This document shows, piece after piece, positions 1 to 7,066 of a DNA stretch of 8,104 bases. Location of the stretch: NCBI GenBank assembly GCA_023386395.1, contig JAEWJV010000382.1, forward strand, positions 1 through 8,104, in the 5' to 3' direction. Origin of the DNA: Bacteroidota bacterium (GTDB lineage Bacteria > Bacteroidota > Bacteroidia > Chitinophagales > Chitinophagaceae). The notes below the pieces were generated by a model. The model saw only the letters and a program-made list of their open reading frames with translations. It was not told the DNA's origin and ran no database searches. Both the position numbers and the translations under genes were made by a program. The number at the start of each line of letters is the position of its first letter. Position 1 is the first letter of the stretch.

Positions 1-646
1 CACTTACCGTTTGTGAAGCATAGTAATGGGTTCCGTTAACTAATGCTGTTGTTGGAGCCAAAGCTGTACCACCACTTGACGTTGCATACCATTTAATACC
101 TGCTCCGGCTGGAGAAAGATTAGCAACTGTTGGATTTATATTGGCACAAAATGATTGGGTTGTACTACCGCCTGGTGCAGCAGGGCTTATAAGGGAGACT
201 GTTACATCAAGCCTTGAAGAACTTTCACAGCCGCTTACTGTTTGTGAAGCATAATAATGGGTTCCGTTAACTAATGCTGTTGTTGAAGCCAAAGCGGTAC
301 CTCCACTTGAAGTTGAATACCATTTAATTCCCGTTCCATTTGGAGAAAGATTGGCAATCGTTGGATTTGAACTGGCACAAAATGATTGAGTTTCACTTCC
401 TGTAGGCGCAGCAGGGCTTGTGAGAGAAACTGTCACGTTAAGTCTTGAAGAACTTTCACAGCCACTTACTGTTTGTGAAGCATAATAATGGGTTCCGTTT
501 ACCAATACTGTTGTTGAAGCCAACGCTGTACCACCACTTGAAGTTGAATACCATTTAATACCTGTTCCCGTTGCAGAAAGATCAGCTATTGTTGGATTCG
601 TACTAGCACAAAATGATTGAGTCGTATTTCCTGTTGGTGCGGCAGG
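1..646 (-). repeat. Tandem 231-bp (77-codon) Ig-like repeats, two complete and one partial
   Basis: Within the secreted protein, units occupy 646-416, 415-185 and 184-1 (cut by the edge). The period is exactly 231 bp at three independent landmarks: TTTGTGAAGCAT at 10, 241 and 472; CAGGGC/CAGGCA at 181, 412 and 643. Each unit starts PAAP-G, contains [19 protein letters not shown] and [13 protein letters not shown], and complete units have two cysteines (unit positions 13 and 63), probably a disulfide. By my reading units 1 and 2 differ at 9 of 77 residues; the third is somewhat more divergent. Such close similarity suggests recent duplication or homogenisation, so copy number may vary between strains. 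Confidence 0.93.
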
Positions 647-1618
647 CAAAGCATTTATGGTAAAGTTTGAACCGTTATCACTTCCGGTAACTGAAGGATT
701 ATTACTTATTACTCTTATTCTATATCCTGTTCCTGAAGCAGTTCCTGCAGGAATAGTTGCAGAAATATTTCCTGAGTGAGCAGTGCTTGAAAACGTTCCT
801 ATATTTACAGGAGAAGAAAAAGAACCTGATGTGTTTGATAATTGTGCAGTATAAACATTTCCTGAATTAAATGTGCCGGTTGATGTAAAGGGAACTGTTA
901 CAGAACTTCCTGCACAAAAAGGTGAACCTGTTATTGTACCAGTTGAAATGCTTACGGATTGCGTGCCGGTTACTGAAATATTATCAACTACAAAGCCTAT
1001 TCCATCAGATGCAGCCTCATCATTATACCATCTGAATCCTATATAAACAATTGGCAAATTATTTAAGGATGACGGCAAAGAAACATTTGCTGTTGCAGTC
1101 GTACTTCTACTATAATATTGGGTTGATAAATACGCCCAGGTGATACCGTTTGTGGAATATGCAACTTGTCCATAATCATAGACAGTGGTTCCAAAAAGAC
1201 CTCCCACTTCCCCCATACATTTCCATGTAAAACTTAATTGAAGATTTGTGTAGTTAACCGTGGAGAATGAATTATAAGCAACAACATCTCGTTCGTTATT
1301 CCTATTATAAGTACAGGTATTAAAAAAGCTCCCCCTATTTATACCTATAGAAAGAGAAGCGCTACCGTTATTATTACAACTCTCATCATAAGTTATTAGC
1401 CAATGATTTCTTTTACTTGTAGTATTTGCATTATCTAATGTTCGCCAACCCGTTGCAGAAGCTGTGGTTGAAAGTAAAGAAGTAGAAGTATAATTTTCAA
1501 AATTTTCAGTAAATACTTGCCCCCACCCCACTTCACTCTTCATCATCAAACAACACAATACCAACAGGGTAAACAATACTGGTTTCCTTAAATGTTTAAA
1601 CAGGGTAGAGATTTTCAT
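1..1618 (-). CDS. Large secreted Ig-like repeat protein, 5' part only (C-terminus beyond window)
   Basis: This gene is open from an ATG at 1618-1616 to the left edge (539 complete codons, no stop), so it is partial. Residues 1-34 form a signal peptide: basic start ([12 protein letters not shown]), hydrophobic core around 14-26, and a GWGQ end typical of Bacteroidota secreted proteins. Residues about 35-218 are a beta-rich region resembling the jelly-roll/MAM-like adhesion domains often placed first in such proteins; it contains several cysteines and ends in VVDNISVTG. Residues about 219-324 look like a separate Ig-like domain. From residue 325, near-identical 77-residue Ig-like repeats begin (CHU_C-associated Ig type, by recognition). 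The role is probably cell-surface adhesion or matrix binding. Export by type IX secretion is likely from family habit, but the C-terminal sorting domain that would show it is outside the window. No Shine-Dalgarno sequence precedes the start, as usual in this phylum. Confidence 0.9.
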   Translation of the reverse strand, partial: MKISTLFKHLRKPVLFTLLVLCCLMMKSEVGWGQVFTENFENYTSTSLLSTTASATGWRTLDNANTTSKRNHWLITYDESCNNNGSASLSIGINRGSFFNTCTYNRNNERDVVAYNSFSTVNYTNLQLSFTWKCMGEVGGLFGTTVYDYGQVAYSTNGITWAYLSTQYYSRSTTATANVSLPSSLNNLPIVYIGFRWYNDEAASDGIGFVVDNISVTGTQSVSISTGTITGSPFCAGSSVTVPFTSTGTFNSGNVYTAQLSNTSGSFSSPVNIGTFSSTAHSGNISATIPAGTASGTGYRIRVISNNPSVTGSDNGSNFTINALPAAPTGNTTQSFCASTNPTIADLSATGTGIKWYSTSSGGTALASTTVLVNGTHYYASQTVSGCESSSRLNVTVSLTSPAAPTGSETQSFCASSNPTIANLSPNGTGIKWYSTSSGGTALASTTALVNGTHYYASQTVSGCESSSRLDVTVSLISPAAPGGSTTQSFCANINPTVANLSPAGAGIKWYATSSGGTALAPTTALVNGTHYYASQTVS

Positions 1619-1949
1619 ATACAGGGAGTTGGAATGTTATTAAGCAATCGGTTAAGTGTTGTTACGGCATTTTTATATTTTTCGTTCACATTGTACAGAG
1701 GTGAAAGCAGCTTACTGTGTAATGGCAATTATTGGGTTTATAATCTTATAAGCAAATCAGTTTTACATAAAAGCACAATCCTACTATTTAACCTTTCAAA
1801 ACAGGCTGTGCGCATTCACTCTATAGTATAATTATTATTCAGTTAGTTCTGCCAGTCATGCCGCCAAGGCGCTTATCCAAGCTATCATTCGAAATAAACA
1901 GGAAACGGATCTTACAGTTTTAGCAGGTATTGGTATTACGGATCAAATA

Positions 1950-1980
1950 CAAACATAAAGATTTTTATGAATCGTGCAAG
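1950..1980 (-). promoter_or_regulatory. Candidate Bacteroidota promoter toward the secreted repeat protein
   Basis: On the minus strand, TATGTTTG (1957-1950) matches the Bacteroidota -7 consensus TAnnTTTG in full. CTTG (1980-1977) lies 19 nt upstream, one base from the TTTG -33 element and at an accepted spacing. It points to the gene starting at 1618 and would leave a leader of about 330 nt, which is long, so it may be chance or may serve something now lost. I saw no equally good match closer to the start. Confidence 0.3.
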
Positions 1981-2270
1981 AATATCTGGTATCGATTTTA
2001 ATTCTTTTTATAATCGCAGAAGCTAAAGCCGTGAAAGCACAAATTCAGGTAACGATGGTTGGAATATACCGTTATAGCAATACAGGGCGGCCTTTGGGAT
2101 TAAGGCTTATTTTGAGTTCCTGAAATGGATGATTCACAACTGACCGCTTTTCGCGAATGCTTATTTATTAGGCCGATTGAAATACCTGATATATGCTTTC
2201 AAACTTTTTAAGTCGTTTTCAAACTATAATTAACCCTAAAAAATGAACCTGAAAGCTAATGGGAAACGGA

Positions 2271-2308
2271 TACTTCCTCCATACCTCCCCGTACTATCCT
2301 CCATACCT
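2271..2308. repeat. Short direct repeat, 12 bp exact, 22 bp apart
   Basis: TCCTCCATACCT occurs at 2275-2286 and 2297-2308. Both copies are preceded by TACT (with one extra A in the second). The 22-bp offset is about two helical turns. The repeat lies in the gene-poor stretch and no gene start is near, so its role is unknown. Confidence 0.6.
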
Positions 2309-2495
2309 GCGGCATATCTACTGCATAGTTTATTTTGTTTAGTCGAGGGAAAATGAAATTGGTCCCGGAATTCTTTTGTAAATAAACGGCGTATGAAACA
2401 TACTTTTTCACTACCCGCAGAATCAGTCCCGCCCATAACTTAACTTCTGCATATTTAAGGACGGATACTTACTTGCAACCTGTTTAAAATAAAAT

Positions 2496-2522
2496 GAGGC
2501 TGCCCGATTTTGGTGCAGCCTC
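2496..2522 (-). terminator. Rho-independent terminator of the cupin-YceI operon
   Basis: A perfect 8-bp stem, GAGGCTGC (2496-2503) with GCAGCCTC (2515-2522), encloses an 11-nt loop. Read on the minus strand, the stem is followed by CATTTTATTTTAAA, a T-rich tract. It lies 37 nt past the YceI stop codon. The plus-strand side (TTGGTG) has no good T-tract, so it acts for the minus strand. Confidence 0.85.
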
Positions 2523-2559
2523 TTGGTGTTAGCAGGTAAGCAAAAAGTTATGCCATCAT

Positions 2560-3168
2560 TTATTTATGGGTAGCCGTAATGTCAAGCGTAATATCCACCT
2601 CCGGTAAAATATACAGCTCGCCTTCCGGATCGCTGTAGCTATCCATGCCCCAATCAAGCCTGTTTATTTTAAATTCAGCCTGCGTAATAACCCTGCTGTT
2701 TTCAACTATAATTTTGGCAGGAAAGTGAATGCGGTTGGTTTCACCAATCATGGTAAAATCGCCGGTGATCAATTTATTGGCGCCTTCAATTGCATCGCCC
2801 TCTTCTCCTTCATAATCCGTGATCTCCAGTATTTTAAAACCGGCATTGGGATAAAGCGCCACGTTAAAAAAATCTTCGCTTTTTAAATGATTTAATAGTT
2901 GCGGCTTTGTTGTATCCGGCAAATCATCATTGGTAATGCTTGTAATGGGAATGATGAAATCACCTCCGGTTATATTGCCTTTTCCATCTGTTTTTAACGT
3001 GCCGGATACATCGAATGTTCCGGTATGAAAATGATCGGGCGCAGCACCTTTCCATTTCACCACAGAAGCATTTTCATCAACGGTAAATCTGTTCAGGTCT
3101 TTATCATTTTTTGAACAGGCTGCGGCTAATGCCATTACAGCAACAATTATGTATTTCCTTGTTTTCAT
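2560..3168 (-). CDS. YceI-family lipoprotein
   Basis: The 202-residue product starts with a lipoprotein signal: basic MKTRKY, a short hydrophobic stretch and the lipobox LAAAC with Cys18 as the predicted lipidated residue. The following SKNDKD is acidic-mixed, so the side of the outer membrane it faces is uncertain. Residues about 27-200 form a YceI domain, a lipocalin-like beta barrel that in characterised members binds isoprenoid or other long hydrophobic molecules. Family landmarks are VVKWKG (37-41), HLKSEDFFNV (94-103), LITGDFTM (133-140), FKINRLDWG (166-174) and the final EVDITLDI strand. YceI proteins are usually soluble periplasmic proteins; here the lipid anchor keeps the protein at a membrane. 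It begins 18 nt after the cupin gene and is the last gene before the terminator, so the two are almost certainly co-transcribed. The ligand cannot be told from sequence. Confidence 0.93.
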   Translation of the reverse strand: MKTRKYIIVAVMALAAACSKNDKDLNRFTVDENASVVKWKGAAPDHFHTGTFDVSGTLKTDGKGNITGGDFIIPITSITNDDLPDTTKPQLLNHLKSEDFFNVALYPNAGFKILEITDYEGEEGDAIEGANKLITGDFTMIGETNRIHFPAKIIVENSRVITQAEFKINRLDWGMDSYSDPEGELYILPEVDITLDITATHK

Positions 3169-3186
3169 GTATTGATTGATTTGACG

Positions 3187-3660
3187 TTAAAGAAATTTTA
3201 TTTCATAGGTATTGGTAAGCACTTGCAGCATGTATTGCATCTGTTCCTGCGAAGGGGCCTGCAGATTGTTATCCAGGAAAGGTTCACCCTTGCATGGCTT
3301 ACTGAATTCAATAAAATAATGCCACAGCCTGCCGGGCGTAATGAGGTTAATGAACCTTGCCGTATCTGAAATTATTTTAAAATGATGCGGTGTATTCCGC
3401 GGTGCAAACAGGGCCTCTCCTGCATCAAGCCAGGTGGTTATATTTCCAACAGTAATTTTTAACAGGCCTTCCAGCATATAAAATGTTTCATCTTCCTGCG
3501 TATGCAGGTGCGGTGGCGGTTCTGCGCCCTTTGGTAATACAAAATCCAGCAGGGCAAGTTCGCCGTTGCTTTGTTCAGGGGAAACAAGTGTTTTGAAATA
3601 GCCGCCCTGGTAACTGCGAAAGCTGTTGACGTTTACATCCGTCAATTCAATTTGTTCCAT
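3187..3660 (-). CDS. Small single-domain cupin protein
   Basis: This is a 157-residue protein without signal peptide, so cytoplasmic. It has both cupin motifs. Motif 1 is in residues 45-65, with metal-ligand candidates His51 and His53 (PPHLHTQ), Glu58 and closing Gly65. Motif 2 is GEALFAPRNTPHHF (81-94), with Gly81, Pro87 and ligand candidate His92. The four-ligand set is intact, so metal binding is expected. The quercetin 2,3-dioxygenase-like group of small cupins is the nearest style, but substrate and even enzymatic activity are unknown; a sensory or isomerase role is possible. The C-terminal part (about 125-157) is a helical tail. It is the first gene of a two-gene unit with the YceI lipoprotein. 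The 194-nt upstream gap carries a two-part motif shared with the kinase operon, suggesting control by the neighbouring LytTR regulator. Confidence 0.92.
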   Translation of the reverse strand: MEQIELTDVNVNSFRSYQGGYFKTLVSPEQSNGELALLDFVLPKGAEPPPHLHTQEDETFYMLEGLLKITVGNITTWLDAGEALFAPRNTPHHFKIISDTARFINLITPGRLWHYFIEFSKPCKGEPFLDNNLQAPSQEQMQYMLQVLTNTYEIKFL

Positions 3661-3724
3661 TGTTTAATTGCGTTTTAATTTTTTTGTGGCGCAATATTGA
3701 AATGATTTGAAAGGATGTTCAAAA

Positions 3725-3758
3725 GAAACAGACGGAAGTTGCTTTTTATCGACAAATG
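3725..3758 (-). promoter_or_regulatory. Putative LytTR operator upstream of the cupin gene (site B)
   Basis: On the minus strand, CATTTGTCGATAAA (3758-3745) is followed after 10 nt by CGTCTGT (3734-3728). The first half matches the site upstream of the kinase gene at 13 of 14 bases, and the second half sits at exactly the same offset with only purine transitions (CRTCTRT). The halves TGTCGAT and CGTCTGT are related direct repeats 20 bp apart. LytTR regulators typically bind imperfect direct repeats about two turns apart. The site ends 68 bp before the cupin start. Assignment to the adjacent LytTR regulator is inference. Confidence 0.5.
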
Positions 3759-3832
3759 GCATTTTATGAAGCTGAATGAAAATAAAAACAGCGTGATGAT
3801 GGCGGCAGGTAATTGTTATGAAAGAATAGAAT

Positions 3833-3851
3833 AAGTAAAGCCTATTTACTT
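3833..3851 (-). terminator. Weak hairpin just after the LytTR regulator gene, possible terminator
   Basis: AAGTAAA (3833-3839) and TTTACTT (3845-3851) form a perfect 7-bp stem with a 5-nt loop, 3 nt past the stop of the regulator gene. On the minus strand it is followed by the U-rich but broken ATTCTATTCTTTC. The stem is AT-rich and weak, so it may only attenuate or protect the transcript end. Confidence 0.3.
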
Positions 3852-3854
3852 CAG

Positions 3855-4592
3855 CTATATGATATTGGCTGCGCCAGGATTAAACTTTTGAAGGCTTACT
3901 GATTTGTAATTACGCCCTATCGGGATTTTATTGCCGGCAATAATAACATAGTTAGCGTGGTAACTTTCAATCTTATCCAACGGCACAATATAAGAGCGGT
4001 GAATGCGCATGAACTCGCCGATAGGCAACAGGTTTTCTGCAACGCTTATCTTTTGCTTGGTGGTGAAGGTTTTGGTTTTGGTTACAACTTTAATATAGTC
4101 TTTCACACTTTCAATCCACCATATTTCAGCCGTATCCACTTTTACCAGTTGCCTTTCAATACGCAGGTATAAATACTGATTGTTTTTATTGGCTTCAGCT
4201 ATTGCTTTTGCGGGTTGCACCTGTTCCGGTTCTTTTTTTACCAGCGACATTACTTTATCCACGGCACGCAAAAAACGGTCGAAAGCAATAGGTTTTAACA
4301 GGTAGTCCACGGCATTCAGGTCAAAGCCCTCCACTGCATAATCCTGGTAAGCCGTAGTAAAAACAATCATGGGCGGGTTTTTAAGGCTGCGTGCCAGGTC
4401 TGTGCCGGAAAGCCCCGGCATTTTTACATCAAGAAACAGTAAATCTATCTTGTTATGCTGTATAATCTGAAAGGCCTTTATTGCATTGTGACAGGTATCC
4501 ACAATTTCAATTTCAGGAATATTAGCCGAATACCTTTTAATGATGTCGATGGCATGTGGCTCATCATCCACAATAAGTGTTCTTATCGTCAT
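3855..4592 (-). CDS. LytTR-family response regulator
   Basis: The 245-residue product has a receiver domain (about 1-120) and a LytTR DNA-binding domain (about 140-240), joined by a charged, Ala/Gln-rich linker (about 118-138). Receiver residues are intact: acidic pair Asp9/Asp10, phosphoacceptor Asp55 (LFLDVKMPG), Thr79/Thr80 and Lys100 (LLKPI). The LytTR part shows ESVKDYIKV (161-169), FMRIHRSYIV (194-203) and IPIGRNYK (223-230), the usual signature. It is the cognate partner of the kinase just upstream: its ATG overlaps the kinase stop as ATGA (4592-4589), implying translational coupling. LytTR regulators usually activate promoters of exported or envelope-related genes; the two shared motifs upstream of the kinase and cupin genes are plausible targets. 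The in vivo signal and regulon are not visible here. Confidence 0.95.
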   Translation of the reverse strand: MTIRTLIVDDEPHAIDIIKRYSANIPEIEIVDTCHNAIKAFQIIQHNKIDLLFLDVKMPGLSGTDLARSLKNPPMIVFTTAYQDYAVEGFDLNAVDYLLKPIAFDRFLRAVDKVMSLVKKEPEQVQPAKAIAEANKNNQYLYLRIERQLVKVDTAEIWWIESVKDYIKVVTKTKTFTTKQKISVAENLLPIGEFMRIHRSYIVPLDKIESYHANYVIIAGNKIPIGRNYKSVSLQKFNPGAANII

Positions 4593-5683
4593 GCAATTGG
4601 TTTTGAGCCTTCGTATAATTCAAGCGTTAATTCTGCAATAAACAATTCTTCTTCATTATATATATTAAATGTATGCCTTGCCGGATATAACAGTGCAAGT
4701 CGCTTCTCCACATTTGATAAACCAATCTTGCTAAAATGTTTGCGGCCGCCTGTTGTATTGCAATCGGGTTTACTGTTACTCACTCTAAAAATAAGTTCGC
4801 GGCCGCTAACCAAAAGGTCAATATTTATCCATGGTACACCAATGGTTTCACCGGCGCCATGTTTAAAAGCATTTTCCACCAGCGGCAGCATCAGCAGCGG
4901 CGCAATCTGCTGCCCGTTTACATCGCCTTTTATATTGAAGTTTAATTCCAGCCTTTCTTCATATCGCAATTGCTCCAGCTTAATATAATCGTGCAATATA
5001 TCAAGGTCTTTTTTAAGCGATACTTTTTCAGCATTACATTCATACAACATATAACGGAGAATATTGGAGAGGCCAAGAATTATTTCCGGCGTCCGCGGCG
5101 AATTATCCAAAGCAAATGCATACAAATTATTGAGTGAATTGAAAAGAAAATGCGGATGCAACTGGCTTTTTAAAAAGTTCAGTTCCGCCTGTGTTGCGGC
5201 TTGTCTTCTTTCATACCATAATGAAATAAATTTAAGCGTAACGCCTATCCAGACAACGACATTGCTTCTTTCAAGCGCATTGGCAAAATCCAAAGGTTCC
5301 AGCAACTGCTGCCACCAGCTTTCATCCATTTGCGGCCAGTTGAGCTTTACATTTCTTTTCGTGTACCAGTGCAGGATATAAGGATTGGATATAAAAATTT
5401 CAAACAGCCTGTATAAGCAGGCCATGCATATCATAACCACCAGCACAGCGATTACCGCTTGCATATATTTTCCGCGGGAAAAAAAACGGGGAAGTATCCA
5501 GCCGGATAGAATATAAAAGTAAGTTATATGCACCGGCAGCAGCATAACAATAATAGTTATGCCAAGGCTATAGCTATTATAAGCGGTTCCATATATTAAC
5601 GTTAACAGCAGGAAGGCAAAAACCCAGAACACTGCATGCCTGAATGCGGGATATGCCAGTACTGATTGCCTGTTTGCAGCCAT
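4589..5683 (-). CDS. LytS/YehU-type membrane histidine kinase
   Basis: This is an inner-membrane kinase of the His_kinase (PF06580) class, 364 residues from the ATG at 5683. An in-frame GTG two codons upstream (5689) would give 366; I prefer the ATG because GTG starts are rarer and the GTG overlaps a -7 box match. Numbering from the GTG: hydrophobic segments at about 18-34, 42-65, 76-100 and 142-158 suggest four membrane spans with only short loops and no PAS, GAF or periplasmic sensor domain. A coiled linker (160-175) leads to LKSQLHPHFLFNSLNN (173-188), with His180 the expected phosphoacceptor. The ATPase part has LPLVENAFKHG (N box, Asn273) and KIGLSNVEKRL (G box, 321-331). It is coupled to the LytTR regulator gene by a 4-nt overlap. 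The gene lies 111 nt after the upstream kinase gene, with its own putative control region. Confidence 0.94.
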   Translation of the reverse strand: MAANRQSVLAYPAFRHAVFWVFAFLLLTLIYGTAYNSYSLGITIIVMLLPVHITYFYILSGWILPRFFSRGKYMQAVIAVLVVMICMACLYRLFEIFISNPYILHWYTKRNVKLNWPQMDESWWQQLLEPLDFANALERSNVVVWIGVTLKFISLWYERRQAATQAELNFLKSQLHPHFLFNSLNNLYAFALDNSPRTPEIILGLSNILRYMLYECNAEKVSLKKDLDILHDYIKLEQLRYEERLELNFNIKGDVNGQQIAPLLMLPLVENAFKHGAGETIGVPWINIDLLVSGRELIFRVSNSKPDCNTTGGRKHFSKIGLSNVEKRLALLYPARHTFNIYNEEELFIAELTLELYEGSKPIA

Positions 5684-5688
5684 ATGCA

Positions 5689-5696
5689 CAAATCTA
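5689..5696 (-). promoter_or_regulatory. Consensus -7 box directly before the LytS-type kinase start
   Basis: TAGATTTG (5696-5689, minus strand) is a full match to TAnnTTTG. The position 19-21 nt upstream lacks TTTG but adjoins the second half of the putative LytTR site, as expected for an activator-dependent promoter. Transcription would begin only 0-4 nt before the ATG at 5683, giving an almost leaderless mRNA. It may also be a chance match. Confidence 0.35.
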
Positions 5697-5720
5697 CTTT
5701 AAAGCTTTACTGTTTTAAGA

Positions 5721-5754
5721 TTGATAGATGAACAACGGCATTTATCGACGAATG
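5721..5754 (-). promoter_or_regulatory. Putative LytTR operator upstream of the kinase-regulator operon (site A)
   Basis: On the minus strand, CATTCGTCGATAAA (5754-5741) is followed after 10 nt by CATCTATCAA (5730-5721). CGTCGATAAA and CATCTATCAA agree at 7 of 10 bases and begin 20 bp apart, so the site is an imperfect direct repeat of LytTR type. The same arrangement recurs before the cupin gene. The site ends 38 bp before the ATG and just upstream of a -7 box, suggesting positive autoregulation. Binding by the adjacent regulator is inferred. Confidence 0.5.
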
Positions 5755-5794
5755 AAAGGATGAGTGCAGCAGGTATCTTTTGTTGTTATTAAAA

Positions 5795-7060
5795 TCAGGA
5801 AGAAGCCGGCTTCTTTTTTATATCAAAATATACAACACCGTTTGCTGTGCGATAATTAATAAGCAGGTTATGTGTATCTGCAATCTTCTTCACAATGGCA
5901 AGCCCGAGCCCGTTGGAATTTGCATCTGCCCTGCCCTGCATCATAAAGCGGCTGAACAGCTTCTCCTGCGGTATGGCTTCCTGCAAACTTGTATTACTGA
6001 TGCAGTAACTGTTTGCCGTTATCGTTATTTCAATACGGCCGCCGGTATAATTATATTTTACAGCATTGCCCAGCAGGTTAGATACAAGCGAATCACCAAG
6101 CAACGGATGCAGGAGCATTACAAATTCATCTTCAAAATTTGTGGTTACGGTTAACAGTTTGTCATTTATTAATTCCGCAAACAGGCCGAGGTATTTTTTG
6201 GTTACCTCATTTAAGCTTAATGCGGTTGTTGTTTTATATTGATAGTTTTCAATCCTGGCCAGCAGCAACAGTCCCTGGTTTAATTTGGATAATCTTGTTA
6301 AAGATGTTGTAGCCTCAAGGATTAGCCGGATATCTTCCTGCGATAAATTTTCATTTTGCAACAATAATTCGAGTTTGCTTTGCGCAACACTTAATGGTGT
6401 TTGCATTTCGTGCGCAGCATTTTCCGTAAACTCTTTCATGTTGATGAAATCATTATAAATTTTTTCCGTCATGGCATTCAATGCCATATTCAGTTCGTTG
6501 AATTCTTTGGTGTAGGTTTTTTCAAAATGTGTTTCCTGGATGCGTTGTAAATCTGTATGCCTGATTGTATGAAGCGAACGGTAAAAAGGCTTCCATAATT
6601 TTTTACTGATGATCCAGTTGAACAATATCGTTGCAATAAAAAGCCCTGCAAATACCAGCAGTATAATTTTTGTTGTATTGGTTATTAAAGCCGCTTTTTG
6701 TTCCTGTGATTTTTTAATAATGATTTGATAAGAGATACCATAAATTGACACCACCTGCGATAACTGCCGGTAAGGCACTGCGGCAAGGCGGCCCTTTACA
6801 TCGGTGATGGTGGCATAATTATTTGGTGGTGCATCAACGGGGTAGATGGATATATCCGGCGTTCTTAAAATAAAGGTAACGCCGCCGGCAACTTCGGTTT
6901 GCAAATATTGAATCCAGGCAGCTTCATCCTGTAATAATTCTTTATCGCTCTTATCGCTTAATTCTTTGCTGAACTGGCTGAACAGGTAAAAGCCTGCCAG
7001 CAGCAGCAGGATGGTCATTGCGCTTAAAAAATATAGTGTTGTTTTTGTAAGAAGCCTCAT
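5795..7060 (-). CDS. HisKA-type sensor histidine kinase
   Basis: This is a 421-residue inner-membrane kinase. It has a transmembrane segment at about 8-29, a periplasmic sensor region of roughly 100 residues (30-130) without a family I recognise, and a second span at about 131-151. A HAMP-like but degenerate linker follows (152-205). The dimerisation helix carries the phosphoacceptor His217 in FTENAAHEMQTPL. The ATPase domain has the N box around SNLLGNAVKYN (Asn332), a divergent G1 region CISNTS (353-358) and a clear G2 motif NGLGLAIVKKIA (383-394). In the G1 region Asn356 replaces the usual aspartate and Ser358 the usual glycine; many Bacteroidota kinases of this type have SNTG or SNSG, so loss of activity is not implied. 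The gene starts 6 nt after the OmpR-type regulator, its evident partner. Confidence 0.94.
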   Translation of the reverse strand: MRLLTKTTLYFLSAMTILLLLAGFYLFSQFSKELSDKSDKELLQDEAAWIQYLQTEVAGGVTFILRTPDISIYPVDAPPNNYATITDVKGRLAAVPYRQLSQVVSIYGISYQIIIKKSQEQKAALITNTTKIILLVFAGLFIATILFNWIISKKLWKPFYRSLHTIRHTDLQRIQETHFEKTYTKEFNELNMALNAMTEKIYNDFINMKEFTENAAHEMQTPLSVAQSKLELLLQNENLSQEDIRLILEATTSLTRLSKLNQGLLLLARIENYQYKTTTALSLNEVTKKYLGLFAELINDKLLTVTTNFEDEFVMLLHPLLGDSLVSNLLGNAVKYNYTGGRIEITITANSYCISNTSLQEAIPQEKLFSRFMMQGRADANSNGLGLAIVKKIADTHNLLINYRTANGVVYFDIKKKPASS

Positions 7061-7066
7061 GCTGTT

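Larger units (their letters stand above)
1619..2495. other. 877-bp stretch without a convincing gene; possible decayed coding fragments
   Basis: No open frame here has a credible start, length and composition. Frames are short and broken. On the plus strand, 1827-1958 reads without a start codon and includes HAAKALIQAIIRN and TVLAGIGITDQ, which look protein-like; about 2080-2145 reads AAFGIKAYFEFLKWMIHN, and the next stretch, to about 2230, is a lysine- and phenylalanine-rich segment. Each fragment is cut by stops, which would fit an eroded gene, but I recognise no family. A minus-strand frame at 2236-2436 (66 codons) has no recognisable domain and starts beyond the terminator of the YceI gene. 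The upstream part should contain the promoter of the secreted repeat protein. Confidence 0.5.

Noticed and set aside
1..646. CRISPR-like regular repetition
   Set aside because: The 231-bp repeats are in-frame protein-coding units with similarity along their whole length, not short repeats with unique spacers.
1592..1831. Plus-strand frame of 79 codons
   Set aside because: It overlaps the start of the secreted protein gene on the other strand and its translation shows no domain or gene-like composition.
2236..2436. Minus-strand frame of 66 codons after the YceI terminator
   Set aside because: No recognisable domain or control signals, and the composition is unlike a real protein; it is most likely chance.
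3689..3741. Possible cupin promoter (TTTG, 23 nt, TATTGCGC)
   Set aside because: The -7 part matches TAnnTTTG poorly and the spacing is outside 19-21 nt.
4455..4988. Plus-strand frame of 177 codons across the kinase-regulator junction
   Set aside because: It is antisense to two clearly real genes with intact catalytic motifs and has no recognisable features of its own.
5801..5820. Palindrome AGAAGCCGGCTTCT followed by T6 on the plus strand
   Set aside because: It lies in the last codons of the HisKA kinase gene, the T-tract faces the plus strand where no gene is present, and the stem is only 5 bp with a 4-nt loop.
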